Assembly: GCA_018820005.1 (NCBI GenBank)
Contig: JAHJOS010000303.1
Location: 1-6,007, forward strand
Length of the DNA: 6,007 nucleotides
Direction of reading: 5' to 3'
DNA from: Alphaproteobacteria bacterium
Lineage (GTDB): Bacteria; Pseudomonadota; Alphaproteobacteria; Rhizobiales; Devosiaceae
The notes under the pieces were generated by a model. The model was not told where the DNA came from. It ran no database searches and worked only from the letters and a program-made list of their open reading frames with translations. Shown here piece after piece: positions 1 to 5,284 of the stretch (the first letter of the stretch is position 1; each line of letters opens with the position of its first letter). The translations under genes were made by a program, and so were the position numbers.

Positions 1-935
1 ATGACGGCGCCCTGGGCCTGAAAGGGCAGCATGGCGTGGGCGGCGTCGCCGATGAGCCCGATTGCCCCCTCGTGCCAGGTTTCGGTCGCCACTGTTGACA
101 TGATCCAGTAGGCCCAGGTCCCCTCGGCTGCTTTCATCAGCGTCTTGAACTGACGGCTGGGGAGCAAGGACCAGGGCAAGCGGGGCGCGGACGGCGGGTT
201 GTTGAACGCGGCCTCTTCGGCCTCTTTGGCAAACAGGGCCACATTGATCCGCTTGCGGTGGGGTAGCGGGTAGCAGACTGCATGATAGCCGGGAGCCAGC
301 AGCAGGGTCGTGCGATCCATCGCGACGACACTTTGCAGGGCATCCATTGGGAGTGTGGTGCGCCAGGCGACATAGCCGGAGTAGGTGGCCTCGTCACCCA
401 TCAGCACATGCGTACGTGTGTGCGAATTGACGCCGTCGGCGCCAATGAACGCATGGGCGCGGGCGGTGCGGGACTTGCCATCGGCCTCATCCACGGTGAC
501 GGATATGCCGCGGGCATGCGAGACGACGTCGTGGGCCCGCACCCCGAACAGAATATCGATGCTGGCAAAGCGCTTGCAGGCCCGGAAAAGCAGTTCCGCA
601 AGATCGGCGCGATGCATGACGACATAGGGTGCCCCGAAGCGTTTCGGGATCTCGTCGCCGAGCTTCAGGGTGACAAGCGGCTTTCTGGCGCGAAAGGGAT
701 AGACGTCGATCCCGGACGGCTGGAAGCTTTTGGCCTGCAGGGCCTTGTCGAGCCCGAGCCGGTTGAGAACACGTCGGGCATTGGGGCTGATCTGCAGACC
801 GGCGCCCACTTCCTGAATGGACTTGTTGCGCTCGAGTACAACCACTGAGGCGCCGAATTTGGCCAGAGCAAGGGCGAGAGTCAGCCCGGCAATGCCGGCG
901 CCGGCAATGTAGATGGTGCGGCCATTGCCTGCCAT
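1..935 (-). CDS. FAD-dependent monooxygenase (salicylate hydroxylase/UbiH-like), 3' end cut by window edge
   Basis: Reading from an ATG at 935-933 gives 311 uninterrupted codons running off the left edge, so the C-terminus is missing. Residues 8-36 form the dinucleotide-binding fold: GAGIAG (Gly12, Gly14, Gly17) for FAD, with Glu35 ending the second strand. GADG at 165-168 is the DG motif and GDAAHAM at 296-302 is the FAD-ribose GD motif. This order is diagnostic of class A flavoprotein monooxygenases, which hydroxylate aromatic or related substrates with NAD(P)H and O2. The protein is probably cytosolic. At 311 residues it already covers most of a roughly 380-420-residue family, so about 70-110 residues are missing. 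AGGGG lies 10 nt before the start, overlapping the stop region of the upstream zinc-finger gene 13 bp away, which suggests an operon. The substrate cannot be read from the sequence. A 188-codon plus-strand frame inside it (282-848) is an antisense shadow. Confidence 0.93.
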   Translation of the reverse strand, partial: MAGNGRTIYIAGAGIAGLTLALALAKFGASVVVLERNKSIQEVGAGLQISPNARRVLNRLGLDKALQAKSFQPSGIDVYPFRARKPLVTLKLGDEIPKRFGAPYVVMHRADLAELLFRACKRFASIDILFGVRAHDVVSHARGISVTVDEADGKSRTARAHAFIGADGVNSHTRTHVLMGDEATYSGYVAWRTTLPMDALQSVVAMDRTTLLLAPGYHAVCYPLPHRKRINVALFAKEAEEAAFNNPPSAPRLPWSLLPSRQFKTLMKAAEGTWAYWIMSTVATETWHEGAIGLIGDAAHAMLPFQAQGAV

Positions 936-948
936 CGGGGCAGGGCCC

Positions 949-1194
949 CTAAGCTGCTTCCGACTGGTAGACGGCCGAAAGCGGCTCGGATGTGCCGGCG
1001 GCAAGGTTCGGATTGAAAACGTACAGCGTCGAGCAGTAGGCGCAGACGATCTCGTTGTCCTTACCCATGTCGAGATAGATATGCGGATGATCGAAGGGCG
1101 GCAGGGCGCCGATGCACTGGAACTCTTTCGACCCCACCTCGATGCGGGCGAGCCCTTCGGTGTTGTGGAAGTGCGGAGTGCTCGAATGTGCCAT
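949..1194 (-). CDS. CHCC zinc-finger protein, NDUFS6-like (zf-CHCC family)
   Basis: This 81-residue protein has one obvious module: Cys27, His36 (within FDHPHIYLDMG), Cys51 and Cys54 (CAYC). The C-x8-H-x14-C-x2-C layout closely matches the zinc site of mitochondrial complex I subunit NDUFS6. Alphaproteobacterial complex I (known for Paracoccus denitrificans) carries such an accessory subunit, so a role in NADH dehydrogenase assembly or stability is the best inference. It lies far from any visible nuo gene, so that role is not shown here. It has no signal peptide or membrane segment and is probably cytosolic. The C-terminus ends with small and acidic residues (QSEAA), as I recall for this family. 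No strong ribosome binding site precedes the ATG. It is the first gene of a likely two-gene unit with the FAD monooxygenase and is divergent from the alpha/beta hydrolase. Confidence 0.9.
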   Translation of the reverse strand: MAHSSTPHFHNTEGLARIEVGSKEFQCIGALPPFDHPHIYLDMGKDNEIVCAYCSTLYVFNPNLAAGTSEPLSAVYQSEAA

Positions 1195-1294
1195 GATCGG
1201 ACCGTGGACAGGTTTTGAATTGGGCGGACCATAGCGAAGCAGGGTGGCAATTGGAAGGCTTGGATCGTGGCGGACACGGTGCTACATCGCCCGC
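1195..1294. promoter_or_regulatory. Divergent intergenic region, zinc-finger gene / alpha/beta hydrolase
   Basis: This 100-bp gap separates two divergent start codons and must hold promoters for both directions. I see no convincing -35/-10 pair on either strand and no strong dyad. In-frame codons of the hydrolase remain open back to a GTG at 1244, so part of this gap could be coding if that start is used. Confidence 0.4.
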
Positions 1295-2047
1295 ATGCCA
1301 AGCTTTCTTTCAGACGGGATCGCCATCGCCTACGAGGTGCATGGTGAAGGTACGCCGATACTCTGCATTCATGGCTTCGGGTCATCCGGCAAGATCAACT
1401 GGATCGATACCGGCTGGGTTCAGGCGCTGACCGAGGCTGGCTATCAAGCGATCACCTTCGACAACCGGGGCCACGGGGCTTCGCGCAAGCTCTACGATAC
1501 CAAGCTCTATTTCGCCCATCAGATGGCTGAGGATGCGCGAAACCTGCTCCGGCATCTGGAGGTCGAGCGTGCCGCGGTGATCGGATATTCGATGGGTGCG
1601 AGGATTGCCGCGTTCCTCGCGCTCAATCATCCCGACGCTATATCGGCCTCGGTCTGGGGAGGCGTGGGGCTGAACCTGATCAGTGGATTGGCCGATTCCG
1701 AGACCATCATTTCGGCGCTGACGGCAGATTCCCTCAGTGAGGTGAAGGACCGGATCGGACGACAGTTCCGCATATTCGCCGATCACAACAAGGCGGACAG
1801 GGCGGCCCTGGCAGCCTGCATGGTGTCATCGCGTGAGCCCATGTCTGAAACGCAGGTGCGGCGGATTGCCGGACCGGTGCTGGTAGCCGCCGGTGCGGAC
1901 GACGAAATGGCAGGCGACCCGGCGGCCCTGGCAAATCTGCTCCCCCGCGGTGAGGCATTCACAATCGACAAGCGCGATCACATGCGGGCGACAGGCGACC
2001 CCCAGTTCAAGCGCGCCGCCCTCAGTTTCCTGGATCGCCATCGCTAG
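1295..2047 (+). CDS. Alpha/beta hydrolase
   Basis: The 250-residue protein is a complete single-domain alpha/beta hydrolase of normal length. Near the N-terminus HGFGSSG (26-32) is the oxyanion-hole loop and FDNRGHGAS (55-63) is the conserved strand-4 region. GYSMGAR (97-103) carries the nucleophile Ser99 in a GxSxG elbow. Asp202 (in AAGADDE) and His229 (in RDHM) complete the likely triad. The sequence resembles the 3-oxoadipate enol-lactonase/esterase-like branch, but the substrate cannot be assigned. There is no signal peptide, so it should be cytosolic. I chose the ATG at 1295 because MPSFLSDGIAIAY is the usual family N-terminus; a GTG at 1244 would add 17 residues. No clear ribosome binding site precedes 1295. 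It is followed by cysE in the same direction after 103 bp containing a hairpin and a promoter-like element. Confidence 0.92.
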   Translation: MPSFLSDGIAIAYEVHGEGTPILCIHGFGSSGKINWIDTGWVQALTEAGYQAITFDNRGHGASRKLYDTKLYFAHQMAEDARNLLRHLEVERAAVIGYSMGARIAAFLALNHPDAISASVWGGVGLNLISGLADSETIISALTADSLSEVKDRIGRQFRIFADHNKADRAALAACMVSSREPMSETQVRRIAGPVLVAAGADDEMAGDPAALANLLPRGEAFTIDKRDHMRATGDPQFKRAALSFLDRHR

Positions 2048-2080
2048 GCGTTCAACAGGCCTTCAGCGAAAAATGAACCA

Positions 2081-2102
2081 AACAAAGCGACTGGGCTTTG
2101 TT
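2081..2102 (+). terminator. Hairpin downstream of alpha/beta hydrolase, possible terminator
   Basis: AACAAAGC (2081-2088) and GCTTTGTT (2095-2102) are perfect 8-bp complements around a GACTGG loop, followed by CTTTGC. The position, 34 bp after the hydrolase stop, fits an intrinsic terminator. The stem is only moderately GC-rich and the T-run is short and inside the arm, so termination may be partial. Its 3' arm overlaps the proposed -35 of the cysE promoter, so it could equally be an operator. Confidence 0.5.
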
Positions 2103-2126
2103 CTTTGCAGGGCGATGGCCTATTAT
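2098..2126 (+). promoter_or_regulatory. Candidate cysE promoter (TTGTTC-17-TATTAT)
   Basis: TTGTTC at 2098-2103 and TATTAT at 2121-2126 are separated by 17 bp. The -10 is a 5/6 match to TATAAT and stands out in this GC-rich sequence; the -35 matches only TTG. Transcription would begin near 2133, leaving about 18 nt before the ATG at 2151 but only about 6 nt before the alternative ATG at 2139. This supports the downstream cysE start and suggests cysE is transcribed separately from the hydrolase. Confidence 0.5.
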
Positions 2127-2150
2127 CGGTAGATCACGATGGAGAATGAC

Positions 2151-2978
2151 ATGGCCGGGACACCCAAGAAGGCGTCACATCTGAAGTCGGTCGATCCGGT
2201 CTGGGATGCGGTGGTCACTGACGCGCGGAACGTTCTGGCTATCGAGCCGTCGCTGTCCAACCTTCTGATTTCGTCGGTTCTGAATCACGACACCTTCGAG
2301 GAGGCTCTGGCTCACCGCGTGGCCGAACGCCTTCATCACCCGGATGTATCCGCCGATCTCATCCGCCAGGCGTTCATGGACGCCCTGCAGCGCCGGCCGG
2401 AGATCGGCCAGGAATCGCGCGCGGATCTGGCTGCCACCTTTGAGCGGGATCCGGCGTGCCACAAGGTTCTCGACGCATACCTCTATTTCAAGGGGTTTCA
2501 GGCGATCCAGACGCATCGCTTCACCCATCAGCTCTGGAACATGGGGCGCAAGGATTTCGCGCTCTATCTGCAGAGCCGCTCGAGCCAGGTCTTCCAGGTC
2601 GACATCAACCCTGCCGCCCGGATCGGTCGAGGTATCATGCTCGACCACGCGACCGGCTTCGTCGTCGGCGAGACCGCGGTGATCGGCGACCATGTCTCCA
2701 TCCTGCAGGATGTGACCTTGGGCGGAACGGGCAAGGCGGAAGAGGATCGTCATCCCAAGATCGGCAATGGCGTGCTGATCGGCGCAGGTGCCATTGTGCT
2801 GGGCAACATCAAGGTCGGCGACTGCGCGCGGATCGGGGCCGGATCGGTCGTGGTCAAGGAAGTTCCGCCGCGGGTGACCGTCGCCGGGGTCCCGGCCAAG
2901 ATCATTGGCGAGGCCGGCTGTTCGCAGCCATCGTCGCGGATGGACCACATGGTCGTGGTACCTGACACCAGCGGCTGA
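2151..2978 (+). CDS. cysE: Serine O-acetyltransferase CysE
   Basis: CysE transfers acetyl from acetyl-CoA to L-serine, giving O-acetylserine for cysteine synthesis in the cytosol. From ATG 2151 the product is 275 residues, normal for the family. The N-terminal half (about 10-135) is the helical SAT domain with the typical VLNH and YFKGFQAIQTHR segments. From about 150 the left-handed beta-helix of hexapeptide repeats begins. Asp151 (DINPAA) and His166 (DHATG) match E. coli Asp143 and His158, and His201 (DRHPKI) matches the third active-site residue. GGTGK and the VAGVPAKIIG turn are also present. GGAG at 2141-2144 lies 6 nt before 2151, which decides the start; ATG 2139 would add four residues. 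The C-terminus ends PDTSG rather than the isoleucine that inserts into O-acetylserine sulfhydrylase, so formation of the cysteine synthase complex is uncertain. A long minus-strand frame across this gene (2175-3176) is a shadow. Confidence 0.97.
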   Translation: MAGTPKKASHLKSVDPVWDAVVTDARNVLAIEPSLSNLLISSVLNHDTFEEALAHRVAERLHHPDVSADLIRQAFMDALQRRPEIGQESRADLAATFERDPACHKVLDAYLYFKGFQAIQTHRFTHQLWNMGRKDFALYLQSRSSQVFQVDINPAARIGRGIMLDHATGFVVGETAVIGDHVSILQDVTLGGTGKAEEDRHPKIGNGVLIGAGAIVLGNIKVGDCARIGAGSVVVKEVPPRVTVAGVPAKIIGEAGCSQPSSRMDHMVVVPDTSG

Positions 2979-3090
2979 TCTCACCGAGACGCCGCATTTT
3001 CGCCCTTTCGAGCGGGGAAAAGCGCCCGCCGGGATTGTCCGGTGGTCCGCAATGCCTATTGTGGCGAACCCAACGACACAGGAGCGGCAC
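2979..3090 (+). promoter_or_regulatory. cysE-DUF3126 intergenic region with hairpin, candidate promoter and RBS
   Basis: An imperfect stem pairs TTTTC-g-CCC (2997-3005) with GGGGAAAA (3014-3021). It lacks a following T-run, so it is a weak terminator at best. Further on, TTGTCC (3035-3040) and TATTGT (3057-3062) are 16 bp apart and make a plausible promoter, with a start near 3069. AGGAG at 3080-3084 sits 6 nt before the TTG at 3091 and fixes that start. Confidence 0.45.
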
Positions 3091-3309
3091 TTGAACCACC
3101 CAGAAATCATCAAGCTCCAGAAATTTCTGCAGCAGAAGTTCAACAACCGCGCGCTCGACGTTCGTCCGCGGAACAAGCAGAACGACTCCGTCGAGGTCTA
3201 TCTTGGCGACGAATTCCTTGGCCTGATCTACGTCGATGACGAAGACGGCGACCGGTCCTACAATTTCCAGATGGCTATTCTCGACGTCGATCTCGACGAA
3301 ATCCAGTAG
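3091..3309 (+). CDS. DUF3126 family protein (TTG start)
   Basis: This small 72-residue protein matches my recollection of DUF3126, a family of short alphaproteobacterial proteins of unknown function. The family hallmark is the C-terminal half: DSVEVYLGDEFLGLIYVDDE followed by DGDRSYNFQMAILDVDL. It is strongly acidic at the C-terminus, with a basic stretch (RPRNKQ) in the middle. It has no signal peptide or membrane segment and is presumably cytosolic. The frame is open upstream to 2905, but AGGAG 6 nt before TTG 3091 and the family length support the short form. The open part upstream overlaps cysE and looks non-coding. Following cysE is a neighbourhood I recall from related genomes, so a link to sulfur metabolism is possible but untested. 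Its stop is 18 bp from the stop of the convergent gene. Confidence 0.88.
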   Translation: MNHPEIIKLQKFLQQKFNNRALDVRPRNKQNDSVEVYLGDEFLGLIYVDDEDGDRSYNFQMAILDVDLDEIQ

Positions 3310-3327
3310 GCAGAGGCCGGAGGCCCG
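3310..3327. terminator. Short GC stem between convergent genes, weak terminator candidate
   Basis: The 18-bp gap between two facing stop codons holds GGCC-gga-GGCC, a 4-bp stem with a tight loop. There is no T-run on either strand, so intrinsic termination is doubtful and the two transcripts may overlap. Confidence 0.25.
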
Positions 3328-3993
3328 CTAGATGCCGATGCGGGCCAGCGTCGCCAGCATCACCGGGTCGAACTGCCTCCAGTTTTGCAGTGCGTCCGCA
3401 CTGAAGGCATAAACCGCGGCGAGCCCGGGGCCGAGATTGACGGTCCTGAGGCAACGCGTTGCCAGACCATCAGCGACAGCCGGTATACATTTGGCGACGA
3501 ACGGGTCGGGCGAGATGGGGTCGTACCAGACGGTTTCCCCTCGCAGGCCTTCCCCGATGACAAGCGGCTTGCCGACGAGGCCCGGCGGGCCCTCGATCTG
3601 ATCCGTCTGAAACTGGTGCAGATAGACGCCGTCCAGGAGTCGTGCACTTGGCCGGACGCGGCTACGCGGCAGGATGGTGACCTCAACAGGCATCAGGCTC
3701 CCGGCCGTTCCCAGTGGCAGTGCGAGTTGCAGGTCCACTTGCTTGGCGAAACCCTCCACACGCTGCTCCGCATAGCGGAACCAGGATACCGGGATGTCGA
3801 GATCCTTGCCGCCTATGGTGCGGACGAGTGTCTCCCCGTCGCCCGGCATGGCTGGGCTTTTGGCCGTCCGCCCTGCTGCGTCGATGGCATAGGCCAAAGC
3901 GATGGCGGCAAGAGCTATCAGCGCCGCGATCGCGGCCAGATTAAATCCAACCGAATGGCCGTTGTGGGTTCGAGCAGCGGAAGGAGCGGGCAT
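3328..3993 (-). CDS. Membrane-anchored conserved hypothetical protein, probably periplasmic
   Basis: I do not recognise a named domain in this 221-residue protein. Residues 1-15 are polar with basic residues, and 17-37 are a clean alanine/leucine/isoleucine helix. This reads as an N-terminal signal anchor with the remaining 180 residues outside the inner membrane. The outer part has segments such as DIPVSWFRYAEQRVEGF (66-82), a LLDGVYLHQF strand (119-128) and paired Cys169 and Cys181, which could form a disulfide in an oxidising periplasm. No catalytic signature is visible. No strong ribosome binding site precedes the ATG at 3993. It faces DUF3126 at its 3' end and is divergent from the three-helix membrane protein, with which it shares a 116-bp control region. 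Coding bias, a plausible topology and lack of overlap with neighbours support a real gene. Confidence 0.8.
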   Translation of the reverse strand: MPAPSAARTHNGHSVGFNLAAIAALIALAAIALAYAIDAAGRTAKSPAMPGDGETLVRTIGGKDLDIPVSWFRYAEQRVEGFAKQVDLQLALPLGTAGSLMPVEVTILPRSRVRPSARLLDGVYLHQFQTDQIEGPPGLVGKPLVIGEGLRGETVWYDPISPDPFVAKCIPAVADGLATRCLRTVNLGPGLAAVYAFSADALQNWRQFDPVMLATLARIGI

Positions 3994-4052
3994 GGACGCC
4001 AGTTAACCAGAATTGCCGAGACGACGTGACAGCCGATAGGGCGCCGCATATG

Positions 4053-4069
4053 ATTAACGAAGAGTTAAT
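4053..4069. promoter_or_regulatory. ATTAAC-N5-GTTAAT dyad; fits CtrA box TTAA-N7-TTAA
   Basis: ATTAAC (4053-4058) and GTTAAT (4064-4069) are perfect inverted repeats around GAAGA. The same bases read TTAA-N7-TTAA, the core consensus of the alphaproteobacterial cell-cycle regulator CtrA. A further TTAACC half-site lies at 4003-4008. The dyad sits in the divergent gap, 41 bp before ATG 4110 and 60 bp before the start of the minus-strand gene, so it could control either. Which protein binds it, if any, is inference. Confidence 0.5.
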
Positions 4070-4109
4070 TGCGGTCGCCAGCCAGGGCGGCCATGCTGGG
4101 GTAGGGCGT

Positions 4110-4430
4110 ATGTTGAGAGAATTTCTACTGGCCGGAATGATCATGGCCGTCGGCATGTCCGTGGCTGGAGCGGGGACGCATCTCTACCAGTGGTTGTCCC
4201 GGGAAACAGCGGCGCTGCGCTACGATGGCGCGACGCTGTTGCGCACGTTCGGTCTGCTGGCCGTCAGCTTTATTTGTGGACCGTACATCATCCTGCAGAT
4301 GGGCTGGCGCCAGGAAGTCGGCGGCACGATCACCGTCAGTTCGGCGTTGCTCTCGGCATTTCTCGGGTTTGGCTGGAGCTTCATCACCGGACTTCTGGTG
4401 ATGAGCACCTATTTCGCCATCTTCGGCTGA
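4110..4430 (+). CDS. Small three-helix inner-membrane protein, unknown function
   Basis: From ATG 4110 the protein has 106 residues and three predicted membrane helices, about 5-26, 45-64 and 77-104. A conserved-looking core reads SFICGPYIILQMGW at the end of helix 2, and helix 3 is rich in Gly, Phe and Trp. LRYDG (36-40) lies in the first loop. I do not recognise a named family and no function is assigned. The reading frame is open back to GTG 4026, with ATG 4050 also possible. I prefer 4110 because the stretch before it holds the TTAA dyad and a rare TTA codon, and the protein then starts just before helix 1. The ribosome binding site is weak (GGGG 8 nt upstream). A strong terminator follows 17 bp after the stop. 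Confidence 0.78.
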   Translation: MLREFLLAGMIMAVGMSVAGAGTHLYQWLSRETAALRYDGATLLRTFGLLAVSFICGPYIILQMGWRQEVGGTITVSSALLSAFLGFGWSFITGLLVMSTYFAIFG

Positions 4431-4447
4431 CATCCGCCAAAGGGCAT

Positions 4448-4490
4448 GAATCAGAAGGCCGGCCTCCCGGGAGGCCGGCCTTCTTGATTC
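4448..4490. terminator. Strong bidirectional intrinsic terminator
   Basis: Positions 4453-4484 are a perfect 32-bp palindrome centred on CCCGGG. Allowing one bulged T at 4484, pairing extends to 4448-4490 (GAATCA with TGATTC), about 21 bp in total. The core is extremely GC-rich and flanked by AGAA on one side and TTCTT on the other, so both strands give a stem followed by a U-rich tail. It lies exactly between the convergent stops at 4430 and 4503, the expected place for a shared terminator. Confidence 0.88.
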
Positions 4491-4502
4491 CATCAGTGAT
4501 GG

Positions 4503-5126
4503 CTAGCGCTGGGCGACGGTGACGACACGGTTGTCGATGATGTCCACCCACTGGCCGGCATTGGCCTGGCTCTGCCGCTTGAGGAACTGATAGGGCGTTT
4601 CCGTCCAGAGGCGGACCATGCCGTCCTGATTGTCGAGCACGAGATCACCGCGATCGGTTCGCACCATCAGGACTGCGTGTCCCTCGCCATTGGGCTGGCG
4701 AACCACCGAAATCAACAGTGTGCTGGGATCAAAGCCTTCAGCGATCAGTTCGCGCCGCTTTGCCAGGGTGATGTCCTCGCAATCCCCGTAGCCTTGGGGG
4801 TAAGTCCAGTACTCATCGACCTGGTAAAGGTCGAGGTCACTCACTGGCACGATCTCGCGGTTCATCCGGTCGTTCACCGCCACAAGCTTGCGCCAATTGG
4901 ACTCGGTGAGCTCCTCGACCTCGACGACGCGCTTGAACGCACCGCATTCCGAACGGTGGATCTTGCAGAACTCGGAGTGGCCGATCGGGATGCTGGTCGG
5001 ACCGGCGGTCTGGGCAAAGGCAGGATTTGTCAGATCGACGGAGGCGGCAAAGGCCGGTGTGCCGGAAAAAAGTGCTGCGAGTGCGATGGCCGCGACGGTC
5101 GAGACAATGTTGATCTTGCTTGGCAT
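4503..5126 (-). CDS. Secreted bacterial transglutaminase-like cysteine peptidase (BTLCP)
   Basis: The 207-residue product starts with a textbook signal peptide: a basic residue, a hydrophobic run (about 7-20), and Ala-Phe-Ala at 25-27 for cleavage, so the mature protein is periplasmic. The triad is clear: Cys116 in GYGDCEDI, His150 in GEGHAVLMV and Asp165 in LVLDNQ. This is the BTLCP family (DUF920), which includes LapG, the protease that releases the LapA adhesin under c-di-GMP control in Pseudomonas. The alphaproteobacterial branch is largely uncharacterised. Cys54 and Cys61 could form a disulfide. I chose ATG 5126 because it places the signal peptide at the N-terminus and has AGGGGG 9 nt upstream; a TTG at 5183 would add 19 residues. 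It lies downstream of a PilZ gene in the same direction. Its leader is highly structured. Confidence 0.93.
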   Translation of the reverse strand: MPSKINIVSTVAAIALAALFSGTPAFAASVDLTNPAFAQTAGPTSIPIGHSEFCKIHRSECGAFKRVVEVEELTESNWRKLVAVNDRMNREIVPVSDLDLYQVDEYWTYPQGYGDCEDITLAKRRELIAEGFDPSTLLISVVRQPNGEGHAVLMVRTDRGDLVLDNQDGMVRLWTETPYQFLKRQSQANAGQWVDIIDNRVVTVAQR

Positions 5127-5177
5127 CTTCTGGAGCCCCCTGTTGGGCTTGAAGATGACGGGGCCGGATTGCCCCGT
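5124..5177 (-). promoter_or_regulatory. Tandem stem-loops in BTLCP leader covering RBS and start codon
   Basis: On the minus strand, ACGGGGC and GCCCCGT (5177-5171 and 5164-5158) form a perfect 7-bp stem with a 6-nt loop. Immediately after, CATCTTC (5157-5151) pairs with GAAGATG (5130-5124), whose last three bases are the start codon. Inside it AGCCC (5149-5145) pairs with GGGCT (5138-5134) around AACAGG. The ribosome binding sequence AGGGGG (5141-5136) falls in the loop and inner 3' arm. An alternative pairing of GCCCC in the first stem with GGGGGC of the second is also possible. This arrangement fits translational control; the ligand or signal is unknown. Confidence 0.5.
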
Positions 5178-5196
5178 TGCCAAAACTAAGAGCTAG

Positions 5197-5202
5197 ATTT
5201 TA
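5197..5202 (-). promoter_or_regulatory. Possible -10 element (TAAAAT) for BTLCP gene
   Basis: TAAAAT on the minus strand is a 5/6 match to TATAAT in an AT-rich island about 70 bp upstream of the BTLCP start. No recognisable -35 lies at the usual distance. If used, the transcript would start near 5190 and include both leader stem-loops. Confidence 0.3.
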
Positions 5203-5237
5203 TGCGTGTCTTATCGATTCCGGTGAGGGTCGGTTAA

Positions 5238-5256
5238 GCATGCCGCAGTCGCATGC
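5238..5256 (-). terminator. GCATGC hairpin downstream of PilZ gene
   Basis: Two copies of the self-complementary GCATGC (5238-5243 and 5251-5256) flank a 7-nt spacer and can form a 6-bp stem 29 bp after the PilZ stop. On the minus strand it is followed only by TTAACC, so it is a weak terminator candidate and would separate PilZ from BTLCP transcription only partly. Confidence 0.3.
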
Positions 5257-5284
5257 AGCCTGTCAGCTTTGGGAGTTTGGAGGC

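Noticed and set aside
282..848. Open plus-strand frame of 188 codons
   Set aside because: It lies antisense to the FAD monooxygenase, whose GxGxxG, DG and GD motifs prove the minus-strand frame. The plus product has no recognisable domain.
1260..1288. Promoter TTGGAT-N16-CTACAT before the alpha/beta hydrolase
   Set aside because: The -10 is a poor match and would place the transcript start on the ATG itself; support is too weak.
2175..3176. Open minus-strand frame of 333 codons
   Set aside because: It is antisense to cysE and extends into DUF3126. Long shadow frames are common in GC-rich genes, and the product is Arg/His/Asp-rich without a domain.
3385..4029. Open plus-strand frame of 214 codons
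   Set aside because: It is antisense to the membrane-anchored protein, whose clean N-terminal membrane helix and complete gene layout are more convincing.
4026..4109. N-terminal extension of the three-helix membrane protein from GTG 4026 or ATG 4050
   Set aside because: It carries the TTAA dyad and a rare TTA codon, has no good ribosome binding site, and precedes the natural start of helix 1. It is not fully excluded.
4677..5189. Open plus-strand frame of 170 codons
   Set aside because: It is antisense to the BTLCP gene with its signal peptide and Cys-His-Asp triad.
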